The notes: generated by a model from the sequence alone, not told the origin. A DNA stretch of 35,437 bases from Candidatus Ozemobacteraceae bacterium (GCA_035373905.1 DAOSOK010000044.1:1-35437); one strand, 5' to 3'; positions 15,861 through 24,574 are shown, numbered from the stretch's first letter. Program-made: numbers and translations.

Positions 15861-17312
15861 ATGCGAGTCCTGCTTGCCAATCCCCCGTGGGAAAAACCGG
15901 GTCACTACTACGTCCGGGCGGGCTCGCGCTGGCCGCACTTCGAGCGGAACGGCACGCGCTACATGCCGTTCCCGTTCTTCATGGGATACGCGGCCGCGGT
16001 GCTGATCGAGGCCGGATTCGAGCCTGCGGTCATCGACGCGTGCGGCGAACGGCTGACGACGCCGGAGTTTTTCCGCAGGGCCGAAGCCGCCCGCCCCGAA
16101 CTCGTCGTCGTGGAGACATCAACGCCGTCGTTCGAGAACGACCGCGGCATCCTGCGCGAACTGAAGCAGCGGCTGCCCGGCTGCCGCATCGCCGTGACGG
16201 GCGCCTGGCAGGACCCCGATGCCCGCAGCTACCTCTCTCTCGCCCCCGAGGCTGATTTTTTCCTGGCGGGTGAATACGAAGAAACGCTGCTGGAACTGGT
16301 TCGGGCTCTGTCGGACAACCGCAGTCTGCGTGACATCCGGTCGCTTGAATTCCGGGACGGGCCCGACGTCGTCAGGAATCCGTTCCGCCCTCTTCGGGAG
16401 CGGATCGACGAGCTCCCCTTCCCCGCGCGGCATCTCTTCAACATGAACGTCTACGAGGACCTCACCGGCTGTCTCCCGGCGCCCTCCCTGCAGATGTGGG
16501 GCTCGCGCGGCTGCCCGTTCGGCTGTGTCTTCTGCGTCTGGCCGCAGATCATGTACCGCACCCGGAACTACCGGTTCCGCTCGCCGGAAAAGATCGTCGA
16601 TGAAATAGAATTCGAGCTGAAGCGGTTTCCCTACAAGTCGTTCTATTTCGATGACGATACCTTCAACATCGGCAAGGAACGCATGCTGGCGCTGTGCGAC
16701 GAGCTGAAACGGCGGGGCATCAACCTCCCCTGGGGGATGATGGCGAGGGCCGACACGTCCGACGAGGAGACCCTGAGCCGGATGCGCGAGGCCGGCCTCA
16801 CCGCGGCCAAGTTCGGCATGGAGTCGGCGAACCAGGAGTTAGTCGATCACGCAAAAAAGTCCCTGAACATCGATACCGCCCTGCGGAACATCCGGTTCGC
16901 CAAGTCGCTCGGCATCAAGGTGCACCTGACCTTCACCTTCGGCCTGCCCGGCGAGACGAAGGAGACGATCAAAAAGACGGTCGACACCGTCCTCGATCTC
17001 GACCCGGCGTCGGTGCAGTTCTCGATCCTGACGCCGTTCCCCGGCTGCGACCTGTTCAAGACATTGCGTGAGCAGGGGCGGCTGACCTCCAATGATTTTT
17101 CGAAGTTTGACGGCTACACGTCTGCCGTTTTCAAGAGCGACACCCTCTCGTCGGCCTCTCTGGAAAAGGCCTGCGCATACGCCGAACGGCGCTGGCGGAA
17201 GCACCAGCTCCAACGCCAGATATTCTCCAATCCGCTGGAGATCTTGCGCAAAGTCGCCCTCAAGCCGGCGAAAGCCGTTTCAATATTTTTAGATATGTTT
17301 CGACGGAAATGA
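15861..17312 (+). CDS. Radical SAM protein with N-terminal B12-binding-type domain
   Basis: The 483-residue protein begins MRVLLANPPW, the usual opening of B12-binding radical SAM proteins. A Rossmann-like region up to about residue 150 follows (LVVVETSTPSFENDRGIL, AVTGAWQDPDA). The cluster motif is SRGCPFGCVFC (Cys218, Cys222, Cys225), then FYFDDDTFNIGKERM, AKFGMESANQELVD and TFTFGLPGETKETIKKT. The reaction is unknown; relatives carry out methylations and other changes on lipids, antibiotics and sugars. A GGAAGGAG site lies before the ATG. It overlaps the GT4 gene by 4 nt (ATGA), so it probably acts in the same glycan pathway. Confidence 0.9.
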   Translation: MRVLLANPPWEKPGHYYVRAGSRWPHFERNGTRYMPFPFFMGYAAAVLIEAGFEPAVIDACGERLTTPEFFRRAEAARPELVVVETSTPSFENDRGILRELKQRLPGCRIAVTGAWQDPDARSYLSLAPEADFFLAGEYEETLLELVRALSDNRSLRDIRSLEFRDGPDVVRNPFRPLRERIDELPFPARHLFNMNVYEDLTGCLPAPSLQMWGSRGCPFGCVFCVWPQIMYRTRNYRFRSPEKIVDEIEFELKRFPYKSFYFDDDTFNIGKERMLALCDELKRRGINLPWGMMARADTSDEETLSRMREAGLTAAKFGMESANQELVDHAKKSLNIDTALRNIRFAKSLGIKVHLTFTFGLPGETKETIKKTVDTVLDLDPASVQFSILTPFPGCDLFKTLREQGRLTSNDFSKFDGYTSAVFKSDTLSSASLEKACAYAERRWRKHQLQRQIFSNPLEILRKVALKPAKAVSIFLDMFRRK

Positions 17313-18577
17313 CCGGCCGGCTGGCCGGGGGTATCCTGCAACTCCTCCAGAGCGGGAAGCGGCCCGCCTGGCTCGAGCTGCTGCTTTCCGTCGATGGCTC
17401 GCTCGCCTTTTCGTGCTGGCTGGCCCAGCAGACTCTCGCATCGCTTCTCGCTCTTCGGGGCACCCGGCCGCCACCACCTGCCGACCGGAAGCGGCTCCTG
17501 TTCCTGACCAACGAGCGGTTCAGCCTGCCCGCCGCGCGGATCAGGTGCGCCGACATGGCCTGGTATCTGCGTGAGGCAGGGTTCGAGGCCGATGTGTTTT
17601 CATACGGGGAACGATATTTCGCCGGCCAGCCCGGCTTCTACACGCGGCTCTCGGACACGCAGAAGATGCTGGCCAACCTGCGCGCGACCTGGGACCTGCG
17701 AAACGAGGCCGGCACGGTGCTGATCGTGCAGCGCACGCATTACCACGCGCTCGCCGCGCTGGCGTTGCGGCGCCGTCTCGGCGCCAGGATCGTTCTCGAC
17801 CTGGACGATTTCGACTGGAAGGGTAACCCGAACGGGTTCAAGTGGCTGTGCCGGTTCCCGCCGTTCCGGTATGACACGCTGTTCCAGACGCTGGTGAAGC
17901 TCGCCGACGGCTGCATCGTCTCGAGCCACCGGCTGTTCGAGCTCGTCTCGCCGCACCACCCGAACACGATCCTCATCCCGACAGGCGTCCGGCCCGACCG
18001 TTTCCCCGCGCACCCGCATCGCGATGCGCCCGACGTGTGCTTTTCCTGGGTCGGCACCCTGATGCACCGGGAAAACCTCAACACGCTCAACCTGCTCATC
18101 GACCAGTTCCTGGCCATTCCGTCGCCGGTTCCGAAGCGGCTCCAGATCGTCGGGGGCGGCACCTGGTTCGGCGAATTGAAGAAGCGGGCCGCCGCCCATC
18201 CCGAGATCACGATCCTCGACTGGGTGCATCCCGACCGCATTTCCGAGCTGATGCGCGGCGTCGACGTCGGGTTGTTCCCGCTGTTCGAAGACACCGAGTT
18301 TTCGCGCTGCAAGAGCCCGACCAAGATGTTCGAGTATATGGCCAGCCGCCGCGCCGTCATCGTCTCCGACCTCGGCGAGGCCTCCCGCATCATCAGGCAC
18401 GGCCGGAACGGTCTGCTGGCGCGGCGTCCCGACGAGTTCGGCGCCCTGATGAAACAGCTTCTGGAGCACCCCGACCTGCGACGCACCCTTGCCGATCGCG
18501 GCCTGGAAACGATTCTGAGCGAGTACCAACTTCCGCATCTCGCGGCCCGCCTGGCACGTTTTCTCTCGAAACTCTGA
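17309..18577 (+). CDS. Glycosyltransferase, GT4-like
   Basis: The 422-residue protein has a GT-B fold. It carries an N-terminal extension of about 60 residues, then LLFLTNERFSLPAARIRCADMAWYL, SDTQKMLANLRA, IVLDLDDFDWKG, IPTGVRPDRF and SWVGTLMHRENL. The C-terminal donor-site region is CKSPTKMFEYMASRRAVIVSDLGEASRII, the E-x7-E-like part of GT4 enzymes. It is clearly paralogous to the GT4 at 20073-21224 and faces it across the flippase gene. ATG 17309 overlaps the preceding stop. The 21-nt gap to the flippase stop contains no obvious terminator. Confidence 0.88.
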   Translation: MTGRLAGGILQLLQSGKRPAWLELLLSVDGSLAFSCWLAQQTLASLLALRGTRPPPPADRKRLLFLTNERFSLPAARIRCADMAWYLREAGFEADVFSYGERYFAGQPGFYTRLSDTQKMLANLRATWDLRNEAGTVLIVQRTHYHALAALALRRRLGARIVLDLDDFDWKGNPNGFKWLCRFPPFRYDTLFQTLVKLADGCIVSSHRLFELVSPHHPNTILIPTGVRPDRFPAHPHRDAPDVCFSWVGTLMHRENLNTLNLLIDQFLAIPSPVPKRLQIVGGGTWFGELKKRAAAHPEITILDWVHPDRISELMRGVDVGLFPLFEDTEFSRCKSPTKMFEYMASRRAVIVSDLGEASRIIRHGRNGLLARRPDEFGALMKQLLEHPDLRRTLADRGLETILSEYQLPHLAARLARFLSKL

Positions 18578-18598
18578 CCCATCCGGGAAACGGCGTTC

Positions 18599-20110
18599 TC
18601 AGGCTTTCCGGCCAGCATCGGAAACGGCTTCGCCGCCCGGCTCCATGACCGCCGAGACGCGGCCCAGCCCGAAGCCGATCCATCCGACCAGCCCGCTCGC
18701 AGCCAGAAATGCCAGGAACGCGATCAGCGGCGTCGGCAGGAACGCCCGCGCAAGGCCGCCGCACGCGAGCGCCACGGCCCACGGAAGGCCGACGGTTCGG
18801 AGATACCCGCTGATCCAGGGCCGGGTCAGCCCGACGTTCAGCGCGGCGACGAAGTAGATCACCTTGATCACGCACATCGTGATCGCCGCTCCCATGCTGG
18901 CCCAGAGCGGAACGACGACCAGGTTCAGCGTGATGCTGACGGCGGCGAGGCTTCCGAGAAACAGCGGGTCCATCCAGTTCCGGCCGACGACCACCAGCAG
19001 GTTCGACTGGATGACGCCGTAGGAAACACCGATCAGGAACATGGTCGAGAGAGCGATGACGGGCGGCGCCTCCGGGATGCTCTGCCGCGCGAGCAGGTCG
19101 AGCAGCACGTCGGGAAAGAGCAGCATCGCGCCGATCGCGGGCAGCAGCAGCCCCCCCATCAGCCGGAAGGTTCCGGCCGCCACGCCGTCGAGCGCCTCGT
19201 TTCCCTTGCGCCATGCCTTCGCCAGGCCGGGAAGCGCGACGAGCATGACCGAGTCGGCGAGAATGATGCCGAGATCGAGCAGACGCTTCGCGATTCCCAG
19301 AATGCCGGCTTCGCGGTTCCCCCAGAAGGCAGAAACCACAAGCAGATCGATATGATAGTAAGCCATATGGCAGATGCCCGACAGGCCCAGCGGCACTCCC
19401 GCCATGAACAGTTCACGCAGAGGTTTCCACTCCCATGCGCCCGTCCACGCGAAACCGGAGCGCCGGACGAACCAGAGCGCATACACGGCCGTCGCGGCGT
19501 TCGTAGCCATCATGACGCCGAGGAACGTGCCGATATCGAGCGTCGCGAGGAACCACCAGACAACTCCCAGGTGCGCCACCGACATCGCCAGGTCCATGCC
19601 CGCGATCACGCCGAACTGCCTGTTCACCTGCAGCAGCGGATGAATGACGGTGCGCAGGTTGAAGAACGGAATGCCGAGCAGATACACCGTCGTCCACCAG
19701 CGCACCTGGAACGACGGGGCGATCAGCCAGGCGAGGCCCACCGTGAACGCGTAGGCGGCCAGGCTGGTGGCGGCGCGGATGAGCATGCCCTGCGAAATCA
19801 GGTATGAAGAGCGTTCCGGCGCCTGCTGCAGTCGGGCGACGAGAATTCGCCCCAGGCCCAGGTCGCTCAGGATGGTGCAGGTGTTCCAGTACCCGACGAT
19901 CGTGTAGAACTCGCCGAGCTGGGCCAGGTCCCAGCGCCGCAGCAGGATCAGGCTGATCACCAGGTTGATCGCCCGGCACAGGTAGGCCGAGCCAACCACC
20001 GTCGTCAACTGCCTGAGGATGACGGGGACGTTCATCGTTCCGAAACAGCTTCTGGAAACGGCAAGCGCGAGTTCACCGGTCAGCCGCGGTTTTCCGGCCG
20101 GCGAGTTCAT
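18599..20110 (-). CDS. Polysaccharide flippase (Wzx/MOP superfamily)
   Basis: The 503-residue integral membrane protein has about 12-14 TM helices. The family opening is RQLTTVVGSAYLCRAINLVISLILLRRWDLAQLGEFYTIVGYW, cited here only as the start of the first TM pair. Later come AGVPLGLSGICHMAYYHIDLLVV and FWGNREAGILGIAKRLLDLG, typical of oligosaccharide flippases that move lipid-linked repeat units across the inner membrane. The start is uncertain: ATG 20110 overlaps the upstream GT4 by 38 nt without a ribosome site, while ATG 20035 leaves a 37-nt gap and begins right at the family start. It is the last gene of a minus-strand three-gene operon. Confidence 0.85.
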   Translation of the reverse strand: MNSPAGKPRLTGELALAVSRSCFGTMNVPVILRQLTTVVGSAYLCRAINLVISLILLRRWDLAQLGEFYTIVGYWNTCTILSDLGLGRILVARLQQAPERSSYLISQGMLIRAATSLAAYAFTVGLAWLIAPSFQVRWWTTVYLLGIPFFNLRTVIHPLLQVNRQFGVIAGMDLAMSVAHLGVVWWFLATLDIGTFLGVMMATNAATAVYALWFVRRSGFAWTGAWEWKPLRELFMAGVPLGLSGICHMAYYHIDLLVVSAFWGNREAGILGIAKRLLDLGIILADSVMLVALPGLAKAWRKGNEALDGVAAGTFRLMGGLLLPAIGAMLLFPDVLLDLLARQSIPEAPPVIALSTMFLIGVSYGVIQSNLLVVVGRNWMDPLFLGSLAAVSITLNLVVVPLWASMGAAITMCVIKVIYFVAALNVGLTRPWISGYLRTVGLPWAVALACGGLARAFLPTPLIAFLAFLAASGLVGWIGFGLGRVSAVMEPGGEAVSDAGRKA

Positions 20111-21224
20111 ATAGCCATCGATATAATTGGTCGGCCATGAGTTCGTGGGAAAACCGCTCTTCGACGCGCTTCCGCGCGGCCTCGCCCATGGCTCTGCGGC
20201 GCCCGTCGTCGCGAACCAGCGTCAGAAGCGCCTCGACGAAGCCGGCCTCGTCGTCGGCCAGGAAGCCGTCGATCCCGTCGCGAACCACGTGGGCCGCTTC
20301 CCCCACCCGACTCGAGATCGTGGCGAGGCGGCAGGCCATGTATTCGAACAGCTTCGTCGGGCTCTTGCTCTGGTTGAACCGGTTGGCCGGAATCAGCGGC
20401 AGCAGGCCGACGTCGATCCTGCGAAGGTAGCCGGGCACGTCGTCCGGGGCCATCCAGGGGACGAACGTGATGTCGACGTGCGGATACCGATCGGCCACCT
20501 GGCGCTTGATCTCCTCGATCATGAACCCCGTCGAGGCGATCTCGAGCCGGCAGTGGGGCCACCGGCGGAACACCTCGGCGAAGACGCGGATCGCGAACTG
20601 GAGCGCCAGCACGTTGTCGCGCCGGAACACCGTGCCGATCCAGGAAACCGTGACCGGGCGGGACCGGGCGGCGGCCTCTTCCTCGGCGGTGGGCGGATGG
20701 AACCGCACGGTATCGACGCCGGTCGGAAGATACTCAACGTGGCCGTTGAGCTTTTCCAGCACTTCTTTCAGGGCATGGCTCGACGCGACGCAGGCGGCCG
20801 CCGTGCGACCCACGCGGTCGAGCCAGGTGTGGGCGTCGAAGCCGGGAAGCTGGCGAAGCGTGTGGTAGATCGGGGCGTCGAAGTCCCAGTCGTCGCAGTC
20901 GAGAATGAGCGGAAAGCCGCGGACCCGCGAGGCAAGGAACGGGGCAAGCGTGTGGTAGTTGATCCGCTGCACGAAGAGGATCGTCCCCGCCGGCTCTTTC
21001 ACCAGGCGGTTGTAGGCCCGCAGCGAGTTGAGCATCATCTCGGTATCGGACATCTGGGCGTAGGCCCGGCCGAACTCGTCATGGAACGAGAAGACGCGCG
21101 CGTCGGCGCCGCGCTCGGCGAGCGCCTTCGCCATGCAGTAGCACCGGACGCGGGCGCCCGGCATGTGGTAATTCTCGTGGGTCACAAACGCCACGCGGAA
21201 GGGCGGATTCCCGGAACCGTTCAT
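20073..21224 (-). CDS. Glycosyltransferase, GT4-like, paralogue of the 17309 gene
   Basis: The 383-residue GT-B enzyme shares ordered blocks with the convergent GT4: FVTHENYHMPGARVRCYCMA, MSDTEMMLNSLRAYNR, LILDCDDWDFD, LPTGVDTVRFH, SWIGTVFRRDNV and SKSPTKLFEYMACRLATISS. It lacks the 60-residue N-terminal extension of the other protein. ATG 21224 overlaps the stop of the preceding gene by 4 nt (ATGA), which fixes the start even though the frame stays open upstream. It probably transfers a sugar from a nucleotide donor during assembly of the lipid-linked unit moved by the flippase encoded next to it. Confidence 0.88.
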   Translation of the reverse strand: MNGSGNPPFRVAFVTHENYHMPGARVRCYCMAKALAERGADARVFSFHDEFGRAYAQMSDTEMMLNSLRAYNRLVKEPAGTILFVQRINYHTLAPFLASRVRGFPLILDCDDWDFDAPIYHTLRQLPGFDAHTWLDRVGRTAAACVASSHALKEVLEKLNGHVEYLPTGVDTVRFHPPTAEEEAAARSRPVTVSWIGTVFRRDNVLALQFAIRVFAEVFRRWPHCRLEIASTGFMIEEIKRQVADRYPHVDITFVPWMAPDDVPGYLRRIDVGLLPLIPANRFNQSKSPTKLFEYMACRLATISSRVGEAAHVVRDGIDGFLADDEAGFVEALLTLVRDDGRRRAMGEAARKRVEERFSHELMADQLYRWLYELAGRKTAADR

Positions 21225-21832
21225 GGGAGGCGCACCCCCGCCTGCACGCGCAGCAGCAGGTAGATCAGGAACGCGACGGCGCCGTCGGCCGGCTTGATCA
21301 AGCCGACGACCGCGGCCCGCACCAGCCACCGGGCCACGGACAGCCGATACCCGTTCTGAATGCCGGTGAGCAGCCAGACAGGCCCGCCGGCCAGCACCGC
21401 GGCGAGGGCGTCGATGACGGGAATCGCGCCCAGCTCGTCCGGCGACAGGAACACCAGCCCCTCGAATCCGTCGCGTCGCAGGCTCTTCAGATGCCGGACC
21501 CGCTTCATCAGCTCCCGGAATGCGAGCGCCGGCTGACCGGACCAGTCGAGATCGACCCCCCACTGCACGCCGGGGGCGAACGGCCTGGGCGATGCCACGC
21601 CGCAGCGGATTCCGGCAACGAAGGGAAGTTCGAACCATCCGGCATCGACCTTCCAGTGGCCGAGCAGGAATTTCTTCGAATCGGGGAACCCCGGATCGTC
21701 CGAAGCCCGCACCAGCACGAGCCGACGGCCCTCAGGAATCTCCTCCGGTGTGACGGGAACGAGGGCAAACGACTGCCGGAACAACTGCCGGATCGATTCG
21801 CGCAGCCGATCCTGCCAGTCTCCAGGGTTCAT
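21221..21832 (-). CDS. Unknown protein in the glycan operon
   Basis: The 203-residue protein matches no family I recognise. The N-terminal half is soluble (LVLVRASDDPGFPDSKKFLLGHWKVD). The middle region LKSLRRDGFEGLVFLSPDELGAIPVIDALAAVLAGGPVWLL, taken in parts, and the end (VVGLIKPADGAVAFLIYLLLRVQ) are hydrophobic and may associate with the membrane. It opens the minus-strand operon and overlaps the GT4 start by 4 nt, so a role in the same glycan pathway is likely. A GGAGG site 4 nt before ATG 21832 supports the start. Confidence 0.72.
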   Translation of the reverse strand: MNPGDWQDRLRESIRQLFRQSFALVPVTPEEIPEGRRLVLVRASDDPGFPDSKKFLLGHWKVDAGWFELPFVAGIRCGVASPRPFAPGVQWGVDLDWSGQPALAFRELMKRVRHLKSLRRDGFEGLVFLSPDELGAIPVIDALAAVLAGGPVWLLTGIQNGYRLSVARWLVRAAVVGLIKPADGAVAFLIYLLLRVQAGVRLP

Positions 21833-21950
21833 CGGACCTCCGACGCAGAGGACCGTTTTTTGAACGCCACGCTCACAGCCTCTTCCTTTCGCCGCGCTGG
21901 GAAATGCCTGTTTTCAAGCGGCAGATCCCGCGTTCCCGCGAGCGGATCAC

Positions 21951-21978
21951 CCTATCACGCCCATCGAACGGGTGTCAA
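21951..21978 (-). promoter_or_regulatory. Possible sigma-70 promoter for the minus-strand glycan operon
   Basis: On the minus strand a perfect TTGACA (21978-21973) is followed by 16 nt and GATAGG (21956-21951). The -10 match is poor. It would give a 5' leader of roughly 110 nt before ATG 21832. Confidence 0.4.
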
Positions 21979-22025
21979 TTCCAGACCCCCGCAGAAGCAG
22001 AAAGGAAGCCGCTTTACAGGCTTTT

Positions 22026-22110
22026 CTCGTGCTGAGCCTGTCGAAGCGCGAAAGGCTCTCGCCCCTTTCGGCAGGCTCAGGACAGGCTTCGACAAGCTCA
22101 GGGCGAACGG
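22026..22110 (-). repeat. Partial dispersed repeat, copy-3 subtype
   Basis: Read in reverse, it matches the centre of the 13505-13656 copy, including its extra CCTGTCCTGAGCCTGCCGAA segment. The terminal inverted repeats are not recognisable. It lies in the 366-nt gene-free gap between 21833 and 22198, which otherwise holds the promoter at 21951-21978 and the hairpin at 22144-22178. Confidence 0.75.
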
Positions 22111-22143
22111 TTTGCCGGAAACAATACCGAAGCCGCCGGAATG

Positions 22144-22178
22144 GCGAAGGGCGCTTCGTTTGTTGAAGCGCCCTTCGC
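22144..22178 (-). terminator. Strong hairpin downstream of the endonuclease I gene
   Basis: A perfect 14-bp stem, GCGAAGGGCGCTTC (22144-22157) with GAAGCGCCCTTCGC (22165-22178), closes the 7-nt loop GTTTGTT. It begins 20 nt beyond the stop of the minus-strand nuclease gene. No T-run follows, so its efficiency as an intrinsic terminator is unclear. Confidence 0.55.
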
Positions 22179-22198
22179 GAAGAGGTTCGGGTGAGGGG

Positions 22199-23095
22199 TT
22201 AAAAGTCGGAGATTCGCTCGATGAATTCGGGCTTGTCGATGAACGGATTCCGGTTGTGCTGGAGGTTCTCGATGCTGTCGTTGCGTTTGCGTTCGTTCTC
22301 GTCGACCGGGTCCTGCGCGTTCCATTCGCGGAGGACTTTTTCTTCGGCAGGCGGAATCTTCTTGCCATAGCGAACCGCGAAATAGAACTTCGCACGGGCG
22401 ACATTGCCCCGGTGCTCGGGGCGAACCTCGAACACCGATCCGTTGCACTTGCTTCCGCCTTCCTCCCATTCGGGGCTATCCACAAGGCCGAAGGGGAGGT
22501 TCCCGCGGATTCCGTTGGCATGCGAATCGGCAGGGAAGAGGTGATGGAGATCGGCCTTGGCGATACCGACGGCTCCCTGGGACTGGGGCCAGGTATGCTC
22601 GACGTTCATGATGGTGGCGGAAGGCTCGCCCAGCGTCTTGATTCGTTTCCCGGTGTAGACGCATTCCACTTCGCCGTTTTCGTTGTCCAGCTTCGAGAAA
22701 ATGACGGTCTGGGCGCCCTGGTAGCCGACCGACGTTTGCTGCCGGCCGGTGATCTCGTTCAGTTCGCCGATGAGTTGTTCGTCGGAAAGAGTCTCGCAGG
22801 CGGCATACAGTCCGTCGCCGGGCGTGAAACTCGTGCGGGTGGCCCGGGGAACCGTGTAATCATCGGAAAATCCGGCTTTGAATATCTTGTCGGCCAGGAT
22901 CCGGATCTTGAAGCAATCGGCCTGATTTCGCGAGTCGAGCTGCTCAAGCGCATCGATGCGCTCATTGAGCTGCCTGAACATCTCCTCGGGGGTTTCCGTC
23001 GCAGTGGGCTCCAGTGCAATGGCGCCTGAAGAGGAGATGAAGAAACCCGCCGCAGCAAGGAAAAGGATCGCCGATTTTTTCAGTGATGAAATCAT
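22199..23095 (-). CDS. Secreted endonuclease I family nuclease
   Basis: The 298-residue protein has a Sec signal peptide (KKSAILFLAAAGFFISSSGAIA, given as the N-terminal hydrophobic run up to about residue 27). Endonuclease I (EndA/Vvn) motifs follow: NVEHTWPQSQ (164-173, with Glu166 and His167 as expected metal ligand and general base), KADLHHLFPAD (180-190), RGNLPFG (197-203), RGNVARAKFYFAVRYG (229-244) and NDSIENLQHNRNPFIDKPEF (272-291). Relatives are periplasmic or extracellular nucleases degrading DNA and sometimes RNA. GGAG 5-6 nt before ATG 23095 supports the start. It has its own likely promoter at 23168-23176. Confidence 0.93.
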   Translation of the reverse strand: MISSLKKSAILFLAAAGFFISSSGAIALEPTATETPEEMFRQLNERIDALEQLDSRNQADCFKIRILADKIFKAGFSDDYTVPRATRTSFTPGDGLYAACETLSDEQLIGELNEITGRQQTSVGYQGAQTVIFSKLDNENGEVECVYTGKRIKTLGEPSATIMNVEHTWPQSQGAVGIAKADLHHLFPADSHANGIRGNLPFGLVDSPEWEEGGSKCNGSVFEVRPEHRGNVARAKFYFAVRYGKKIPPAEEKVLREWNAQDPVDENERKRNDSIENLQHNRNPFIDKPEFIERISDF

Positions 23096-23167
23096 TTTTT
23101 CTCCATACTCTGATCCCTGGATTTCAAAACCACTCGTGATTCCCGGTGAAAAAGAGATCGTTTGTAG

Positions 23168-23176
23168 AGTATACCA
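23168..23176 (-). promoter_or_regulatory. Extended -10 promoter for the endonuclease I gene
   Basis: On the minus strand the sequence reads TGG TATACT, an extended -10 element about 73 nt before ATG 23095. No good -35 is seen at 17 nt, which is tolerated with a TGn extension. Confidence 0.45.
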
Positions 23177-23242
23177 GATTATGAGGGGGGCTGGTGAAAG
23201 CTCTCCAGCAGAGACGTTGGATCCTGTGCATGGAGGGGCGGT

Positions 23243-24559
23243 TCACCATTCCCGCATGCCCAACACATACATGTCGACCAGCCGATCGAGGGGGATCAGC
23301 AACTCGTTTTCCGGGAGGAACACCGGAGGCGGCAATCCCCGGCGCCGAAGGATCAGATCGCCGAGCAGCCGCACACAGCGGCCGTTTCCATCGATGAATG
23401 GGTGGATGGCAAGCAGATCCTTCGTCATCCCCGCAACAGCCCTGATCACGTCTTTGGCTGTGCGAGCCGCAGCAAGCTCACGATTCACGCGACGGAAAAC
23501 CTCCCCGACCTCCCGTTCGATCACCGACCCGCGCGGGTAGAGAAAGCGACCGACGAACATTCCCCGGGCAATCTCCCGCGGTGGGGTCGAAACGCTCCAC
23601 CAGCGGAGTTTGCCGAGCATCCGGCACTCCCATGCCGTCAAAACGCGCCGTCCATCCGAAAGCACCCATTCTCCGTCATGCGGAAAGTCATCGAGAGGAT
23701 CGCTTCGATACCGGCCCGGCAACGTCGATTGATCGACACCGGAAAAAACAATCCGGGCTCCCGATGCGATGCGCGAGAGCAGATCCTGCGCCTGTCGCTG
23801 GGAAACTTCGCCCCGAGCGGCGGCTGCCTCGATCCGTCGGACTTCGAACCCGCGAAAATAGTGATGCGCCAGAGCCCGGCGGTGAATCTCCCGAAGCAGC
23901 TCAGAGCCGATTGGACGCCCATCCGCGCCTGCGGCGATCCAGGCCGCCGTTTCCGCCCAGTCGTTCCAGGTCTGCTCGCCATACACGAGCCACGGCGTGT
24001 CGGGCATCGTCCGAAGAGCCGATTCCCAATCGATGCGGTTGACAAGGCGCCGGGCATCCCGCAGGGGATCAATGGGCGCGGTCGCCATTCCGCTCACGCG
24101 AAATCCGTCATCGAGGGCGGCCGCCCCGTCCAGAATCAGCCGAACGATGGGAAGATGCGCAACGATACGGAGATTCTCGGATTCATCGAGAAGCCGGTTC
24201 AGTTCCCGCCTGGCCCGGGTCGCGGAGCACGGTCGCTCAGCCAACGCCAGAAGGGCTTCGTCGATCGTGGCCGCCAGGTTCTCCGCGGCGAATTCCCTGG
24301 CGGAAACAAGGCGGGCGCGCCGAACGGCCCATGCGAACTGGAGTTCCCACAGATCCCTGTCGCGCGGCAGGCGGGCTCCGACACGAGCGCGGAACTCGGC
24401 GTCGTCGCGCCGGGCCACCACATCCAGCGCCCGGGAAACGCATTCGAGGGGTGAAAGAAGCGCGTTTCCGGCGTCTCCGGCGGCAATCGTTCGTTCGGGA
24501 ATGAACACTCCCAGAAGAATGATCAATCCGGCAATCAATCGCCCCTGCCAGCCTGGCAT
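23243..24559 (-). CDS. Fic-domain protein with N-terminal signal peptide
   Basis: The 438-residue protein has a hydrophobic leader (LIAGLIILLGVFI, then a likely AAG|D cleavage near residue 28), indicating export. After a helical N-terminal region, the Fic core shows a flap-like LPGRYRSDP and the active-site motif HPFIDGNGRCVR (386-397), a full match to HxFx(D/E)GNGRxxR. GLPPPVF then closes the domain. Fic enzymes transfer AMP or other phosphate groups from nucleotides to hydroxyl side chains. I see no clean (S/T)xxxE(G/N) inhibitory motif. ATG 24559 is chosen from the AAGGAGG site 8 nt upstream; ATGs at 24565 and 24592 are badly placed. It is divergent from the exported unknown at 24683. Confidence 0.87.
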   Translation of the reverse strand: MPGWQGRLIAGLIILLGVFIPERTIAAGDAGNALLSPLECVSRALDVVARRDDAEFRARVGARLPRDRDLWELQFAWAVRRARLVSAREFAAENLAATIDEALLALAERPCSATRARRELNRLLDESENLRIVAHLPIVRLILDGAAALDDGFRVSGMATAPIDPLRDARRLVNRIDWESALRTMPDTPWLVYGEQTWNDWAETAAWIAAGADGRPIGSELLREIHRRALAHHYFRGFEVRRIEAAAARGEVSQRQAQDLLSRIASGARIVFSGVDQSTLPGRYRSDPLDDFPHDGEWVLSDGRRVLTAWECRMLGKLRWWSVSTPPREIARGMFVGRFLYPRGSVIEREVGEVFRRVNRELAAARTAKDVIRAVAGMTKDLLAIHPFIDGNGRCVRLLGDLILRRRGLPPPVFLPENELLIPLDRLVDMYVLGMREW

Positions 24560-24566
24560 CGTCATC

Positions 24567-24574
24567 CCCTCCTT
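24567..24574 (-). promoter_or_regulatory. Ribosome binding site fixing the Fic gene start
   Basis: AAGGAGGG on the minus strand lies about 8 nt before ATG 24559 and only 1-2 nt before ATG 24565. It therefore favours the 24559 start, which also puts the signal peptide at the N-terminus. Confidence 0.65.

Noticed and set aside
21225..21638. Upstream extension of the second GT4 frame
   Set aside because: It overlaps the unknown gene at 21221-21832 in another frame. The ATGA overlap at 21221-21224 and the family start (MNGSGNPPFRVAFV) fix the start at 21224.
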